A DNA stretch of 64,000 nucleotides from Zonotrichia leucophrys gambelii (lineage: Eukaryota > Chordata > Aves > Passeriformes > Passerellidae), in the NCBI RefSeq assembly GCF_028769735.1, contig NC_088171.1, forward strand, positions 77,207,216-77,271,215. Direction: 5' to 3'. The stretch's first letter is position 1. Each line of letters opens with the position of its first letter. The notes beneath the pieces are model-generated. The model did no database searches. It was not told where the DNA came from and was given only the letters and a program-made list of their open reading frames with translations. A program made the position numbers and the translations under genes. This document shows positions 51,092 through 62,690 of this stretch, piece after piece.

Positions 51092-52721
51092 GATACTGTT
51101 CTGAGAGAATGACTTAGTAAACTGTGGTCTAATCCAAAATATAATATGATGGCATTGCTCCTTTTTCATTGCTCATTGATGGCCTACTTCAATGACTTAG
51201 CTGTAACAGAAGCCAGTGGTAGAAAATCTGATTAATCTCTCTTCATTTCAAAGGGATTTTCTTTTGCTATTCAGTGAAATTTGCATTAAGCTCCTGAAAT
51301 CAAACCTTTCAGTACTGAAGCAGAAATTTTTAAGACAAAAATGCAGGCTCTAACTGTACTTCATTGTCTTTATGTGTGCTTTGGTTTGTTACAGCGTCTC
51401 CTTTCTGTCCTTAGAAATACCAACAGATAGAAAAAAAGTCTATTTGAGGAAGAAATATTTTTAAAAACCTTCCTTTTTTTCAATCTCTTTATAAATATCA
51501 CATGATAACATATTTTAAGAAATACTATGGAGTAGTTTTTTTTATCCTTTTAATTTTAGCTGAAGATAACTGTTTTTTGCTGAGGATAATTTGAATAACT
51601 GTCTTACTAGAAGCGGTAAAAAAAGATTATTTTCTGAATCAAAATGGAATTGTTAGTGGTATGCTTAGTAGGGATAAATTTTCACTTATGAAATAATTAA
51701 ATAAAATTTGTCTGATCCAACATCAAAGCTCTGATTTGCACTCATTTCTGTTGAGATTGGCAGTCACTATATTTTAGATAGTTTAGTGTAAGATGTTAAG
51801 GGGAAGCGATTCCTGTCTAGCAGAAAAGTGAAAAGGAAGAAGTTTTCTGCTTAACCACCTGCTTTCCTGCCCAAAAAAACCCCAGAAAAGCATCCTTGTG
51901 TATTAGAAGGTGCATTTATCTTTGAAAAATAACTTCTACAGAAAATCTTCAGATAAGCTCATAGTTTGTCTTTTGAATATATTTTTTATGTTACTGGCCA
52001 TTCTCATATATATTTTTAGTTTATGTTCCATGATTCAGTAACTGTTGATGAAGCAATACGTAATGATCTAATTTTGCTATTCTGCTTGTTGGAAATGTGG
52101 GTGTAATGCTGAGAACATAACATAAGAAGTAAGATGTTTAAAGTTAGAAATTGCTAGTGGCAGGTGGTAGGTTAGACTGCTGTTAACTCTGAATTAATTA
52201 TGTAAGGTGCAAATTCTCCTAACTGGAAAAAAGGATCAGCTTTCAGATGTATGGGGTTTTTGTACTGTGTTCTGAAAAGAGCTTATAACAATACCTATGA
52301 CTGAGGTTAAGTAACAGTTCCACTATGAGGCATATAGGCTTTGATACATTTTGTTATTTAAGCTGAAATGGTCTATTATATAGCTGTTATGTCTGATGAT
52401 TGTGTTATTTCAGCAAAAGCTCTATAGGCTTACTATTAAGATCTATAAAAATCTTCTTTCGATGTCTTTATGGATACCATGACTCAGAAACTGCAGTAGG
52501 TCAGCTCTAGAAATCAGAGATGAATCTGAAAAATTGACAAAATCTACCCAGTACAAACTTGCTCAAGTTGTAGAATGCTCAAAATAACTTTTCAGCCACT
52601 GTTAAAGAAAAAAACCCAAAAAACAAAACTAAAACCAAAATCCAAATGACAAAGACACTAGTATATGATTAAAGAATTATTTAGAATTTTTTAGAATACA
52701 TTTCTTTAAGTTGAAGAAGAT
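51090..52721. other. AT-rich intronic sequence without recognised features
   Basis: No gene, RNA or transposon was recognised. An A/C-rich short tract lies at 52604-52640. Confidence 0.6.
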
Positions 52722-52985
52722 GTATAAGAACATCTAGTCCAGCCATTAACATAACACTGCCAAGTCCACCACTAAGCCATGACCCTAAGTGACACATTTA
52801 CACTTATTTTGGTGACTCAGCCACTTTCTTTAGCAGCCTGTTCTCAAGACTGAAATTTCTTTCCACAAAGAAATTTCCTAATATCCAACTTAAATCCCCC
52901 CATGATGCATGGGCCATTTTCTTGAGGCCATTTATTCTTTTTTATCACTGATTGCCTGGGAGAAGAGACCAAAACCCACCTGGCT
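52722..52985 (-). mobile_element. CR1 LINE, 3'UTR part (right-hand piece of an interrupted copy)
   Basis: This is the complement of the CR1 3' region: GAACATCTAGTCCAGCCATT near 52728, a segment matching the middle 3'UTR, and GAGACCAAAACCCACCTGGC at about 52964-52983. It stops where an LTR begins at 52986, and the element resumes at 53349 after the LTR. The octamer tail at the 3' end is worn down. Confidence 0.85.
52980..52985. repeat. Target-site duplication CTGGCT, left copy
   Basis: This hexamer belongs to the CR1 sequence, directly precedes the LTR, and is repeated at 53343-53348. Confidence 0.85.
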
Positions 52986-53342
52986 TGTCACAGAGAAAAA
53001 AATGTGGGCCTTTGTCGGGGCCGAGCCATTTGTCGGTGAGGGGAGACTCAGACACTCAATATGAGTGATAAGCAAATTCCGTTTATTGAAGAGAGCATCA
53101 GACACTTATACAGCAAGTAATAAGCTTATGAATATTCTGTAAGCTAAGCAATCTATTGGTTAAACTATACCATCAACTCTTCCTCATTCCTTAGGGGTTA
53201 CATGTCTCTTTTCTCATGCCTCTTTCACTGTTTGTTATCCTACCACAGCTAGGCCCAAGGACACTGCTATCTTGCAGGTGCCGGACTTGGAATTAGCCAT
53301 GGTTTTGTACTTTTCCATTTTCTAGCAGCTAAATTCCCAACA
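52986..53342 (-). mobile_element. Solo LTR (class II/ERVK-like) inserted into a CR1
   Basis: This 357-bp element starts TGTCACAG and ends CCCAACA on the + strand, so on the minus strand it reads TGTTGGG ... CTGTGACA. It is flanked by exact 6-bp copies of CTGGCT, and removing it with one copy restores a continuous CR1. The AATAAA signal is on the minus strand (complement of TTTATT at 53082-53087), so the LTR is antisense to the cadherin gene. There are no retroviral genes inside. A 6-bp duplication points to class II retroviruses. The insertion is younger than the CR1 that it interrupts. Confidence 0.88.
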
Positions 53343-53348
53343 CTGGCT
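53343..53348. repeat. Target-site duplication CTGGCT, right copy
   Basis: Exact copy of 52980-52985, immediately after the LTR. Confidence 0.85.
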
Positions 53349-55110
53349 AAAACCTCCTTTCAGGTAGCTGTAGAGATTAATAAGGTCTCCCCTCAGCCAA
53401 CTTTTTTGCAGGCTAAAGAACCCCAGTTCACTAAACTGTTCCACATATTACCTCCAGACTTTTGACCAACTTTATTGTGTTCTGGATATGCTCCAGCGCC
53501 TCAGTGTCTTTCTTGTAGTGAGGGGGCCAGAACTGAACACAAGATTCAAAGTGCCAAGTACAGAGAAAAATTGCTGCCCTGGTCCTGCTGGCCACACTGT
53601 TGCTGATACAAGCCAGGATGCCATTGGCCTTCCTGGCCACCTGGGCACATGGTGGCTCATGTTCAGCTTGCTGGTCATTCTTGCGACCATGGTCATTCAG
53701 CTCAAGGCTCTTAGTTGTCTTGGGTCTGTGTTGAAGACAGAGGCAAAGAATGCCTTAGACACCTCTGACTTGTCTGTGTCCCTGTTTGTGAGACGCCTAT
53801 CCTCATCCTGTAACGGGCAGATGTTATTTCTACACTGCCTTTCAGCATTAATATATATGAAAAATTCTTCTTATTGTCCCTCAAATTTGTGGCCAGCTTA
53901 GTTTCCTATTTGAGCTCTGGCTGCATAAATTTTCTCCCTACAGTGACAAGCAGTATCTCTGTATTCTTCCCACACTTGACCTGGTTTTCACTGGACATAC
54001 ATCTTCCTTTTCTATCTAAATTCCAAGAGAAGATTCCTGCTCAGCCAAGCCAGCCTTCTGCCTTGCCTGCTTGACTTCTGACATTTGGGAATAGCCTGAT
54101 CCTGTGCCCCTAGAAGGAGATGTTTAAAAAGTAACCACTGTTGATGAACCCTAGCAATTCCAAAAACATTTTCCCAGGGACTTTACTCACTAGTTCCCTG
54201 ATCAGCCTGAAGCTGGTTCTCCTCATGTCCAGAGCTGAACTTTTTCTGGCACTTTTCCTCCATTCACCAAGGATTTTAAACTCGTTCACTTAATGGTCCT
54301 TGTGGCCAAGATGGCTGCTGACCACCATTTCACTCACAAGAGCCTCTCTGTTGACTAGCAGCCGGTTAAGAAGGGCATCTTTCCAAATTGGCTCCTTTGG
54401 GACCTGCTCCAAAAAAAATTGTAATCTAAGTTTTTTAAGCATCTTCAGGCCTGGGTTGCACCAAAGAGTGTGATGCTCCCAGCTGATGTCAAGTCCAGCA
54501 TAAGGACAAGGGTGGTTGACTTGGAAGTGTCCCTTAGTTCCTCAAAGGTTAATTTTTCAGTGTCATTGTTCTGGATAGGAATTCTGTAGTAGACTCCCAC
54601 AAAGCAATCCAAATTACTAGTTGTTTGTCCCTCGATTCTTACCTAGAGGATCTCAACTGCGCCATTGCCAACTGTGAGCTCCCTACACTCTAACCTTTCT
54701 GTTATATGCAATGCCACCCCTCCTCCTCTTCTGCCCTGGCTACCTCTCCTAAAGAGCCTGTAACCATCCAACAGGGAAATCTAGTCACTGGAATCATCCC
54801 CACAAGTTTCACTTATATCAGTGATATCAAATCTCAGGGACTGAGCCAAAGCTCTGAACTCATCTTGTTCTTCATGCTGTGTGCATTAGTGTAGAAACAT
54901 TTCAGGTGTGCTACGTTGTAGACAACACCTTGTGCAGCAGATTGAGATATCCTATTAGCGCTCATTTCCTCAGAATTTGGCACGTCATCCTTGTGTTTAC
55001 CACTAGCAAGCCTGGTATTTTCCCTTTCCCCCTTCCAAGCTCTGTCAATGAGCTCTGCTACTCTTGTGCTAGAGCTCCTTTCCTCCTCTGAGAAAGCCAC
55101 ATGATGTCAG
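53349..55110 (-). mobile_element. CR1 LINE, ORF2 endonuclease part with internal reverse-transcriptase deletion
   Basis: Read on the minus strand from 55110 downward, this carries the start of ORF2: LKCFYTNAHSMKNK (about 54900) is the usual opening of the CR1 apurinic-type endonuclease, followed in broken frames by the DISETWW region, the glycine-rich GRRGGGVAL-type block near 54740 and the GDFN region. Then comes the linker ending in the TNRDTDKSEV-type and FFASVFNTD-type blocks (about 53805-53725). The catalytic reverse-transcriptase domain is missing. The sequence passes directly to the C-terminal blocks QVARKANGILACISNSVASR and FWPPHYKKDTEALEHIQN (53640-53431) and on to the 3'UTR. It is not translatable as it stands. 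The 5' limit is approximate and may reach 55350. Confidence 0.82.
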
Positions 55111-57380
55111 CGGATCGGTATTGAATGAATCATCCCACGGTCAAAAACCCCCAAATTCTTCTGCCTACATCAGCCTCAGAGCCACACATTGACCTGATGA
55201 ATTTGCTTATTCCTATCAGTATTATTCCTTGTTAAAGGATATCTGTGTTCCTGTTTCTTCAACCAATCATCTCAAAGCCCTGAATTCTCTTTTGACTTCT
55301 CCTAGACTACTCTGTATTTTGATGTTGCTGGCTTGAACAGCCAAAAACAGATAGCAATCAGAGAGCCTTACTAGAGACTGTGAAATACAATATAATGTGA
55401 TTATAATACCTACTATGAAATCTCTACCTAGAACTACTCTCTCAAATGAGATTGTGTGTTTACATTTATACTCAGCATGATAGAATAAATCAACAAATAT
55501 AATAAAAAATAGCTCTGATTATCAGTGGTAAACAATCATAGTTCATGACTTTCATAATCCAGACCTATTTGAACTGGTAAATGTAGATTTTTTTTGTACT
55601 GTTATTCCTTGTGTGTATTAATTTCTGCAACTCCAAGATAAAACTGATCTTGTAAACAGTTGTATGCGTGCTTAGCTTTAATACTAACCTGTGTTTGCAT
55701 TGGCTAATGCCCTAATGTATATGAAATGGATTAAGATAATGCAAGTGGATTTTTTAACTGTTTCAATCTGTGGTCTTACATGTGTGAACCCCTACACTTC
55801 ATGAAGTCTTGATATCCTTCAAGTGAAAGATGATTTTTTTTTTTCATTTGACTTAGAAATTTCTTCCTTCTAAGCTATTAATAGGAGATAAAATACTATG
55901 CATGGGTTTTATAAAAAAAAGAAACCATGAGGTACAAAAGAATGCAAAAGCTCTTTCAAAAGGGTGGAATATCAGATATTGCCAGTAACAAGATGACTAT
56001 ATTTAAGAAAAAAATGGTGTTTGGCAAATAGGAAAATAGGAAAAACATCTAATACTTTTTGAGAAGGTTAGAAAGCTTTTATTTTCAGGATTGCAAGAGC
56101 TAAAACTGTCTTTAATGAGATATTGAAGAAACAGAGGAATAATCTTAGGCGTAGATATGAACTGTGTGTCTTTCGAGAGTCTGCTTTATAAAAATGGGAA
56201 TTTGCAGAAGACATTAGAGAAATTACTGTATTAGTCTAGGCAAGACAAAATGAAATAATGGGTGACAATCGTATCTGAAGTAGAATTGTAGTATTTCATT
56301 ATAATGTCTATGACTTTTACATCTGTAAAGACCTTAGGACTGTATTTATGTAAGCAATACCTTTCTTTGAAATTAATATTCTCTGGTTTTGATACCATGT
56401 GCCCTCACAAAATCTTTTCCTATCAGAACTGGTACAAAAGAAATATCTAACTGGCACCAAAAATGTTCTTGTTCTGCTTCTGTGTGTCCTTATAGGGACT
56501 TAAAATGGATCATACTAAATATTCTGGTATCTTATTTCCTGACATATTCTTATTCTCTGATGACAGGAAGTGTATTTAATAAATAGCAAAAATCCAGATA
56601 CCCCATTTTGATTCTTACTGTGTGAGTGGACACTGTTATGTTGGCTGTGTAACATGGGAAGTCCCATGTAGGCATCCATTATTTTATTGCAGACATTTAC
56701 CTTATGTGTTGCTGTTGACAATCCCAGCACATTTTTTGTTATACACATTATAGAAATGTTCCCCTTTTCTGTTATTAATAATTCAAATGTCATTTCTTCA
56801 GAAATGGTTTTACTTGGACATGACATTCTTCTCTTTGGTAATGAGCAATTGCATACTCTTTTGCATCTTAGCAGGTCAGGAAAAGTTTCGGTATGATTGG
56901 AACATACAGTAGATTATACCAATTATACCGAGGTAGTGATTTTGTCTGACATTTTAAGGAATCACTGATTGTTGATTTCTTGGAAAATGTGTTAGAACAT
57001 CATCATTCTCACTCACCACCTTATGTGGGTCTTTTTTTGTGTCAAGTACAAAATAGTCTAATTATTTTTTCATTAAAAAGGGTTGACTTATTTCCATTTT
57101 CACATGGACAAATAAAAAAAACTCACAATACTAATAAAGCCAATAGAGTCATGCTAGTATATCCCAGGCATGATCTCACTACTCTGATTTCACAATATTT
57201 GCTCTTAATTATTCATAGTACATATGCTTCAGTAAATCCTCATGATAGCCATCACCTTTAACATTCATATTTTATGTTAATAGTAGGTGATTCCATCTTG
57301 TGACTCCTATTAACCAGACAGGTGAATGACTGGTAATTTTAATGAGACCATTGAAAAACAATAGCTTGGATTTCTTTGTC
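55111..57380. other. AT-rich intronic sequence without recognised features
   Basis: The first about 240 bp may be further 5' sequence of the CR1. A short imperfect palindrome lies at 56652-56669. No gene or RNA was recognised. Confidence 0.5.
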
Positions 57381-57667
57381 AGGAGCTGTAGTGATAGGAC
57401 AAGGGGTAATGGGTACAAATTGAAAAAGGGAAAATTTAGCTTAGATATTAGGACGGAAATTTGTTACTGTAAGGGTGGTGAGGCACTGGAACAGACTGGC
57501 CGGGAAGGTTATGGCTGCCCCTTTCCTGGCAGTGTTAAAAGTCAGGTTGGATAAGGGCTTGAGCAACCTGGACTAGTGAGAGGTGTCTCTGCCCAGGGCA
57601 GGGGGTTGGGACTGGATGATATTTAAGGCCCTTTCCAACACCTTAACATCCTATGATTCTATGATTC
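57381..57667 (+). mobile_element. CR1 LINE 3' end with octamer tail
   Basis: The sequence follows the CR1 3' region: AGTGATAGGACAAGGGGTAA, GATATTAGGACGG, GAGGCACTGGAACAGACTGG, TTGGGACTGGATGATATTTA, and ends with two copies of the octamer ATTCTATG near 57655-57667. It is a 5'-truncated copy, sense to the cadherin gene, with the tail intact. Confidence 0.93.
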
Positions 57668-59599
57668 AGGGGGTTTTGTAGCTCAATATGAAGATACATA
57701 CACCTTTAGCTTGCCACTTTGTTGATTCTTATTTCACTGTTATAAAGATAATAAATGTAGTGTTTGCACATTTGCTAAATTATCTAATAGAGAACAAATT
57801 TGGAATTGATACCACTAACATAATGAAAATCTTCTGCTCTACTATGGAGCAGTGGTTTTGGCTGCTATCACTGTATGTTGATGAAGAAATCTCTTTATTT
57901 TGGGATGTGCATCCCAGGCAGTAGGAGTGGGATGTCATACTGACAAAACTCTAGCTTATGTGTTAAATGGTAAGTATTACAGCAGTGCAAGCTGGAGCGG
58001 AATCAAACCTTTTTTTCTCAGCTATGAAGTCATGACTTTGTGCTGTTATAGTTGTTGACTTGACTGCTTTGTTAATATCAATAATGTATTATTTGTTCTT
58101 TCGTTTAGCTACACGTCTTCCTAATTTTGAAAAAAACTTGTGCAATTAATTCTAAAAGAACATATTGAGTACATTTTTACACTTGCATAGATCATGTGTC
58201 TCTGTTTAGCTTCTCCAAATTATATCAGCAGTGAGTGTAGCCATCACAGCAGGACATTGCAGTGAGCCTGAAAAAAGATTGGTCCTTTCAATGTTGATAA
58301 TTTAATGTCAAGGGAGTTATTTGTTTATTTTGTTTGATTACATAATTAGTTGGGAAAAGGATGGAAGAAATTAGCGTAAAAGGGATTTTTTTTCAACGGC
58401 ATTCTTCAGTGGAAATAAACCATCAAATATTTTTTTTCAGTCATTGGTTCAGAGCCTGTGACACCAAATATGCAATTACTTTTAGTTCATTCATAAAAAA
58501 ATTGAGAAATTTAGGAGTGGAATTACAACAGTGCCATAGAAAGATGATGATTTCATTGTCCATTTTATCTAGTGGGAATTAGGTAGGAGATGGAGTTTCA
58601 TATTTTCCTTTGCTCAGGGTGTTTGAGCCTATGCTTTACATACAAAGAATATAATTAAAAAGACCAGACCATTATTGTTTGGCTGCACTTTCAGGTAAAA
58701 AAATAGAAGTGGCAATGATTGTTTTTGCCCAAAATGAAGGAAAATATTCTACAGTGCAATTTTATTGTATTGTTTTGATACCTTTAGAAAGAAAATTTTT
58801 AACTCCATTTTGAAATTAGTTTATCTAAAAGTTTGTTTACTAAAATATGCCCATGCGACGGAAGTCCCAACTCAGATTCCCATTCCACTCACTATTCATG
58901 AAATATTTTATATCGAAGGGCAAACATGGGGTTGTTTTGTCCTCTCTGAAAAGCTCTTCTCAAAAGGACATTTGTGGCATTTACAAGAAACGGTTCTGAT
59001 TCTAGAACCTTTTGTTATTATTACAGTAGGTTTGTACCATATTTTCTATATTCAGAAAGAGTAGCCAAATATGTAATATTAATTAAATTGATAATATTTA
59101 CATTTAAAATTACCTGTTTAATGAAAGTGTTTTAAATTATTGAAACAGCACTGCAACAAGTGGTGAGTTATTAATGATTTATTGGACACAACCATAATCA
59201 GACAGCAAAATGGAATTTTTTTATGCAATTTAAAAAATATATTATGATAAGGAAGTGCAATTTTTTTATCATTTTAAAGCCCTCCCTCAGAAAAAGATCT
59301 GTCTTTATTTAGTAACTAAGTTTGCTTTGTATCCTTAATGGAATTGTTTTCCAATGAGTAACACCTTTAACATTTCAAAGTACAGCTCCTTGAAAATATA
59401 TCTCCAAAGAAAACATTTCTTCTGGAAAGTAGTACTCCTCAGATATTTGTGGAAGTGTGGTCATGAAAGGAAAAGGAGAGGAAAAATAGACTGGGCAGTC
59501 AAAGGAAGAATAGAGGGGCACAAACAAGTGTGGGAACAGTGACTGTTCATTTGTGGACACTGAAATTGTAAGGGATCAGCTGCATCAAATGAATGTTGA
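57668..59599. other. AT-rich intronic sequence without recognised features
   Basis: Open frames of up to 99 codons occur but have no family resemblance. Confidence 0.6.
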
Positions 59600-60706
59600 C
59601 AAATCCATGTGTCCATAGTACGGCTTTTTATACTGTCCTTTGCAGCATCCTTCTGGAGAAATTCCCCAGCTGTGGCACGAGCGAGTTCACAGTGTGTTGG
59701 GGGAAGAACAGGCTCCAGGGCCAGAGCTCAAAGGGTAGTGGTAAATGGGGTTACAGCTGGCCAGTGATTCATTAACGGTCACCAATGATGTTCCTCAGGT
59801 GCAATTCTAGGGCCAATCTTATTTGATCTGTTTATCAATCATCTCCAATGAATGCACCTTTAGCCAGTTTGCTCATGATGCCCAAGTGAGAGGTACTGCT
59901 GACTCTCTTGAGGGACAGGAAGCTTTGCAGTGTCATCTAGATAGATTGGTGTTTTTGGCAGTGGTTAATGGGATGAAATTTGACAAGTTCAAGTATCAGA
60001 TTCTGCATTTAGGATGGAGTAATGCTGGACACAGCTACAAACTGGGAGAGTATTTTCTGGAGAACGGTCCTGTAGAAAGGGACCTGAGGGTGCTGGTCAG
60101 CAGCAGCTCAATATGAGTCATCAGTGTGTGCCCTGGCAGTCCAGAGGTGACCAATCCTGCATCCTGGGGTGCATCAGAAAGGGCATCTCCAGCCAGTAAA
60201 AGCAGTGATTATCCCATCTTATTCAGTGTTGGTGTGACCTCACCTTGAGTACGGTGTGAACTTCTGGGCCCCATCATTTAAGAAGGATATGAAGGTCATT
60301 CAAGGTGCCCAGAGGTAGGAAACGAAGTTGGTGATAGAGCTGGAAGGGATGTCCTGTGAGGAGCAGCTGAGGAGTTTGATTCTGTCTAGTTTGCAGAGAA
60401 GGAAGGTGAGTAGTGACCCCATTGCTCTCTACAGCTTCCTAAGGAGTTTAAAGAGAGAGGTAGGTGCTGAGCTCTTCTCCTTGGAAATCAGTGACAGGAT
60501 GTGTGGGAATGGTTCAAAACTGGCTAAGGAAATCTTTAGACTGGGAGAGGTGGTCGATGTCCCAAGCTTCTCAGTATTGAAGACGCATTTAGATGATGAC
60601 CTTAATAACATGTTTCAACTTAGTTGACCCTGAGCTGGTCCGGCAGTTACACTGGATGATCATTAAAGTCCCTTCCAACTGAAATAGTCCATTCTATTCT
60701 CATGTA
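59600..60706 (+). mobile_element. CR1 LINE, reverse transcriptase C-terminal half and 3'UTR
   Basis: This sense copy starts within the reverse-transcriptase domain. In broken frames it shows SILLEKF and FTVCWGKNRLQGQ (the DTVSHSILL and WIENWL blocks), the GAILGPILFDLFINHL motif (about 59799-59846), and the catalytic box, which here reads FAHD (59868-59879) instead of YADD or FADD, so an active-site aspartate is lost. The ERDLRVLVSSS block (about 60078-60110) and the C-terminal arginine-rich region follow, then the 3'UTR ending near AGTCCCTTCCAACTGAAATA. Frameshifts and stops make it dead. Confidence 0.92.
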
Positions 60707-60829
60707 TCCTCTATTCCTTCTGAATTTGTGAAAATGTTAAACTCCCATGGCTATGTACATCTTACTGCTACAACTCTTGCTAAAATATGTGTCCCCACCC
60801 TTCTTCTAGGCCTTCTTCAGGAAAGGCCA

Positions 60830-60995
60830 CAGTAAGGCCACAGTAAGGCTGAACAATCTCAACACTCAAAGCCTGCCCTCACTGGAGAGGTGCTTCAACC
60901 CTCTTGTAGTTTTTATGGTCTTCTTTTAGACCCACTCCAAAAGTTCCATGTCTTGTCCTGAGATTTCCACAGCTGGGTGCAGTACTCCATAAAAA
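60830..60995 (-). mobile_element. CR1 LINE fragment, antisense
   Basis: The complement of the CR1 C-terminal/3' region is visible: AGGCTGAACAATCTCAACAC, a GAGAGGTGCTTCAACCCTC block, GACCCACTCCAAAAGTTCCA and CAGCTGGGTGCAGTACTCCA. It is about 165 bp and truncated at both ends. A 15-bp tandem duplication (GGCCACAGTAAGGCC-like) lies at its left edge near 60825-60850. It faces the longer sense copy that ends about 125 bp upstream. Confidence 0.82.
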
Positions 60996-62074
60996 AAGAC
61001 ATAATCATCATAATTTAGTAATTTATGGCAAAATAAATAATTATAAACTAATCTTTATTCTTTATAATACATTTAAAAACTGATATATTACATTTTCAGT
61101 ATTTCTTAGCTTTTGTCATTAACTAATTTTCTGAACTGTAGAATACAAGAAATTCTAAGATTTTGCTTCATGACAGATGTGCTGCTTCAAGTTATGAATT
61201 CAGTGGTCCCTAGCATCAAAATATTTTTTAGAAAACAAGGTTTTGAAATTTCAGTTCCCAATAATAGGATTGTACTGGACTAAATCATGTAAATAGAAAA
61301 ATGTAGGTAGAAGGAGAGAGTACAATTTATTTCTATTTTTAATTCAATATCCTTTCACACTCTGATTTTCACCTCCAGCCAAATTAATTTCTTTCTGATT
61401 AAACTGGTGATGTCTTTTGCATTGATTATTGACAGAGTGAAGACTTAAATACATGTGAACTAAACAAGCAAATCCATTCAACACAATTAATAACTGTTTT
61501 CTGTATTTAAGTCCTCTGCCATGTTTACTGTAATTTTGTGCTGCATTTTTATTTTCAACTGCTTCTCTACCAGCTTCTGCTGCTTCTGGAAGACAAAGTT
61601 CCTGGATTATCAATCATTTCACACATAGTAGCTACACAAGGCAAGGAGTTAGATCAAATCTTCTTTCAGATTGTCCTCTGTTTCTATTATTCTAGAGCTC
61701 TTTATTTGCCCACTCATGACGTTTAAGCCTTCAGTTATTGTCTCTTTGTGTGTATGTGTGTATTCCTTTATCTTGTATGTTGTTAGTAGTTTTTACATTA
61801 CTATAAAACATCACAGAGTTTTTGATTCCTGAGTGAGTGGAATTGAAAATCTATGTAAGTCTTGCCTTTGGCAAAAGTTGCCATAATCTCTTAGAACCGA
61901 ACTTATCTCTCAGACCTAAGCCTGTACTTTATTAGATATATTTGATTTTATTTTACTTGAACAATGAATTAATGAATAATTCAGTCTTGACTGAAAAGAT
62001 GTAAAATAGAGAATCCTATTGAACAAAGCCATCTTAAATAATCAAGATATTATAAAAACTTTCTGGGTTTGTGG
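60996..62074. other. AT-rich intronic sequence without recognised features
   Basis: No gene, RNA or transposon was recognised. Confidence 0.6.
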
Positions 62075-62690
62075 TCCATCTAGCACAGTATCCTGCCTCT
62101 GACAGTAGGGATGACAGTGTCAGTAGGGTAACTTGGGCACTTTTTGCTTCTATAATACTTTCCCAGCATCCATAGCTGTTGCATTAGGGTTATAAGGGTT
62201 TGTCACATATTGCCCTAGTCTTTACAATATCTTTTTAATGAATCTATTGTCTGCAACTTTAGCAATTTCTAAACTTGCTACTACTCTTCTGTGGTAGCAA
62301 GTTCCAAAGATTCACTACCTGCATTTCAAAGTAATTTCTACCTCTTTCAAACCTGCCTCTCTTAGGAGTTTCATTTGCTGTTTTCAATTATAATGTTGTT
62401 GAATTTGCTGAACAACAGTTTAGTGTTTATTTTCTTACATTTTATTACCCATCCGAACTTAGTGCTGTCTTCTGACTTTGAGATTTCACTCCTTTGTCTT
62501 TGATAGAAATACGGAATAATAGTACAGTAAAGAAAAGCAAACAAAATGATATAACAATCCTAGTTTTCTTGCAGCAAAATGCATTAGCTTTCCCATTCAT
62601 AAACCTTGAGTGTATCTTTCTGCAGTTCTCAGTCAATAGATCAAAGAAAAAAAGCCTCTCTAGTTCCTCCTTGTAAAGTACTTACACTGA
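62075..62690 (-). mobile_element. Ancient CR1/L3-like LINE relic, antisense
   Basis: The start GGTCCATCTAGCACAGTATC followed by CTGCCTCTGACAGT is the complement of the 3' region of an old amniote CR1/L3-type family. Further blocks fit in order: the 'tttttaatgaatctatt' region near 62233, GTGGTAGCAAGTTCCAAAGA near 62292, and CTACCTCTTTCAAACCTGCC near 62338, with a weaker match around 62600-62680. It is heavily diverged, so older than the other CR1 copies here. Family name and right boundary are uncertain. Confidence 0.55.

Noticed and set aside
50840..51169. Antisense open frame with Ser-Ile repeats
   Set aside because: It is the translation of the tetranucleotide microsatellite.
53488..54074. 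+ strand open frames of 66-137 codons
   Set aside because: They are the complement of CR1 ORF2 and 3'UTR sequence.
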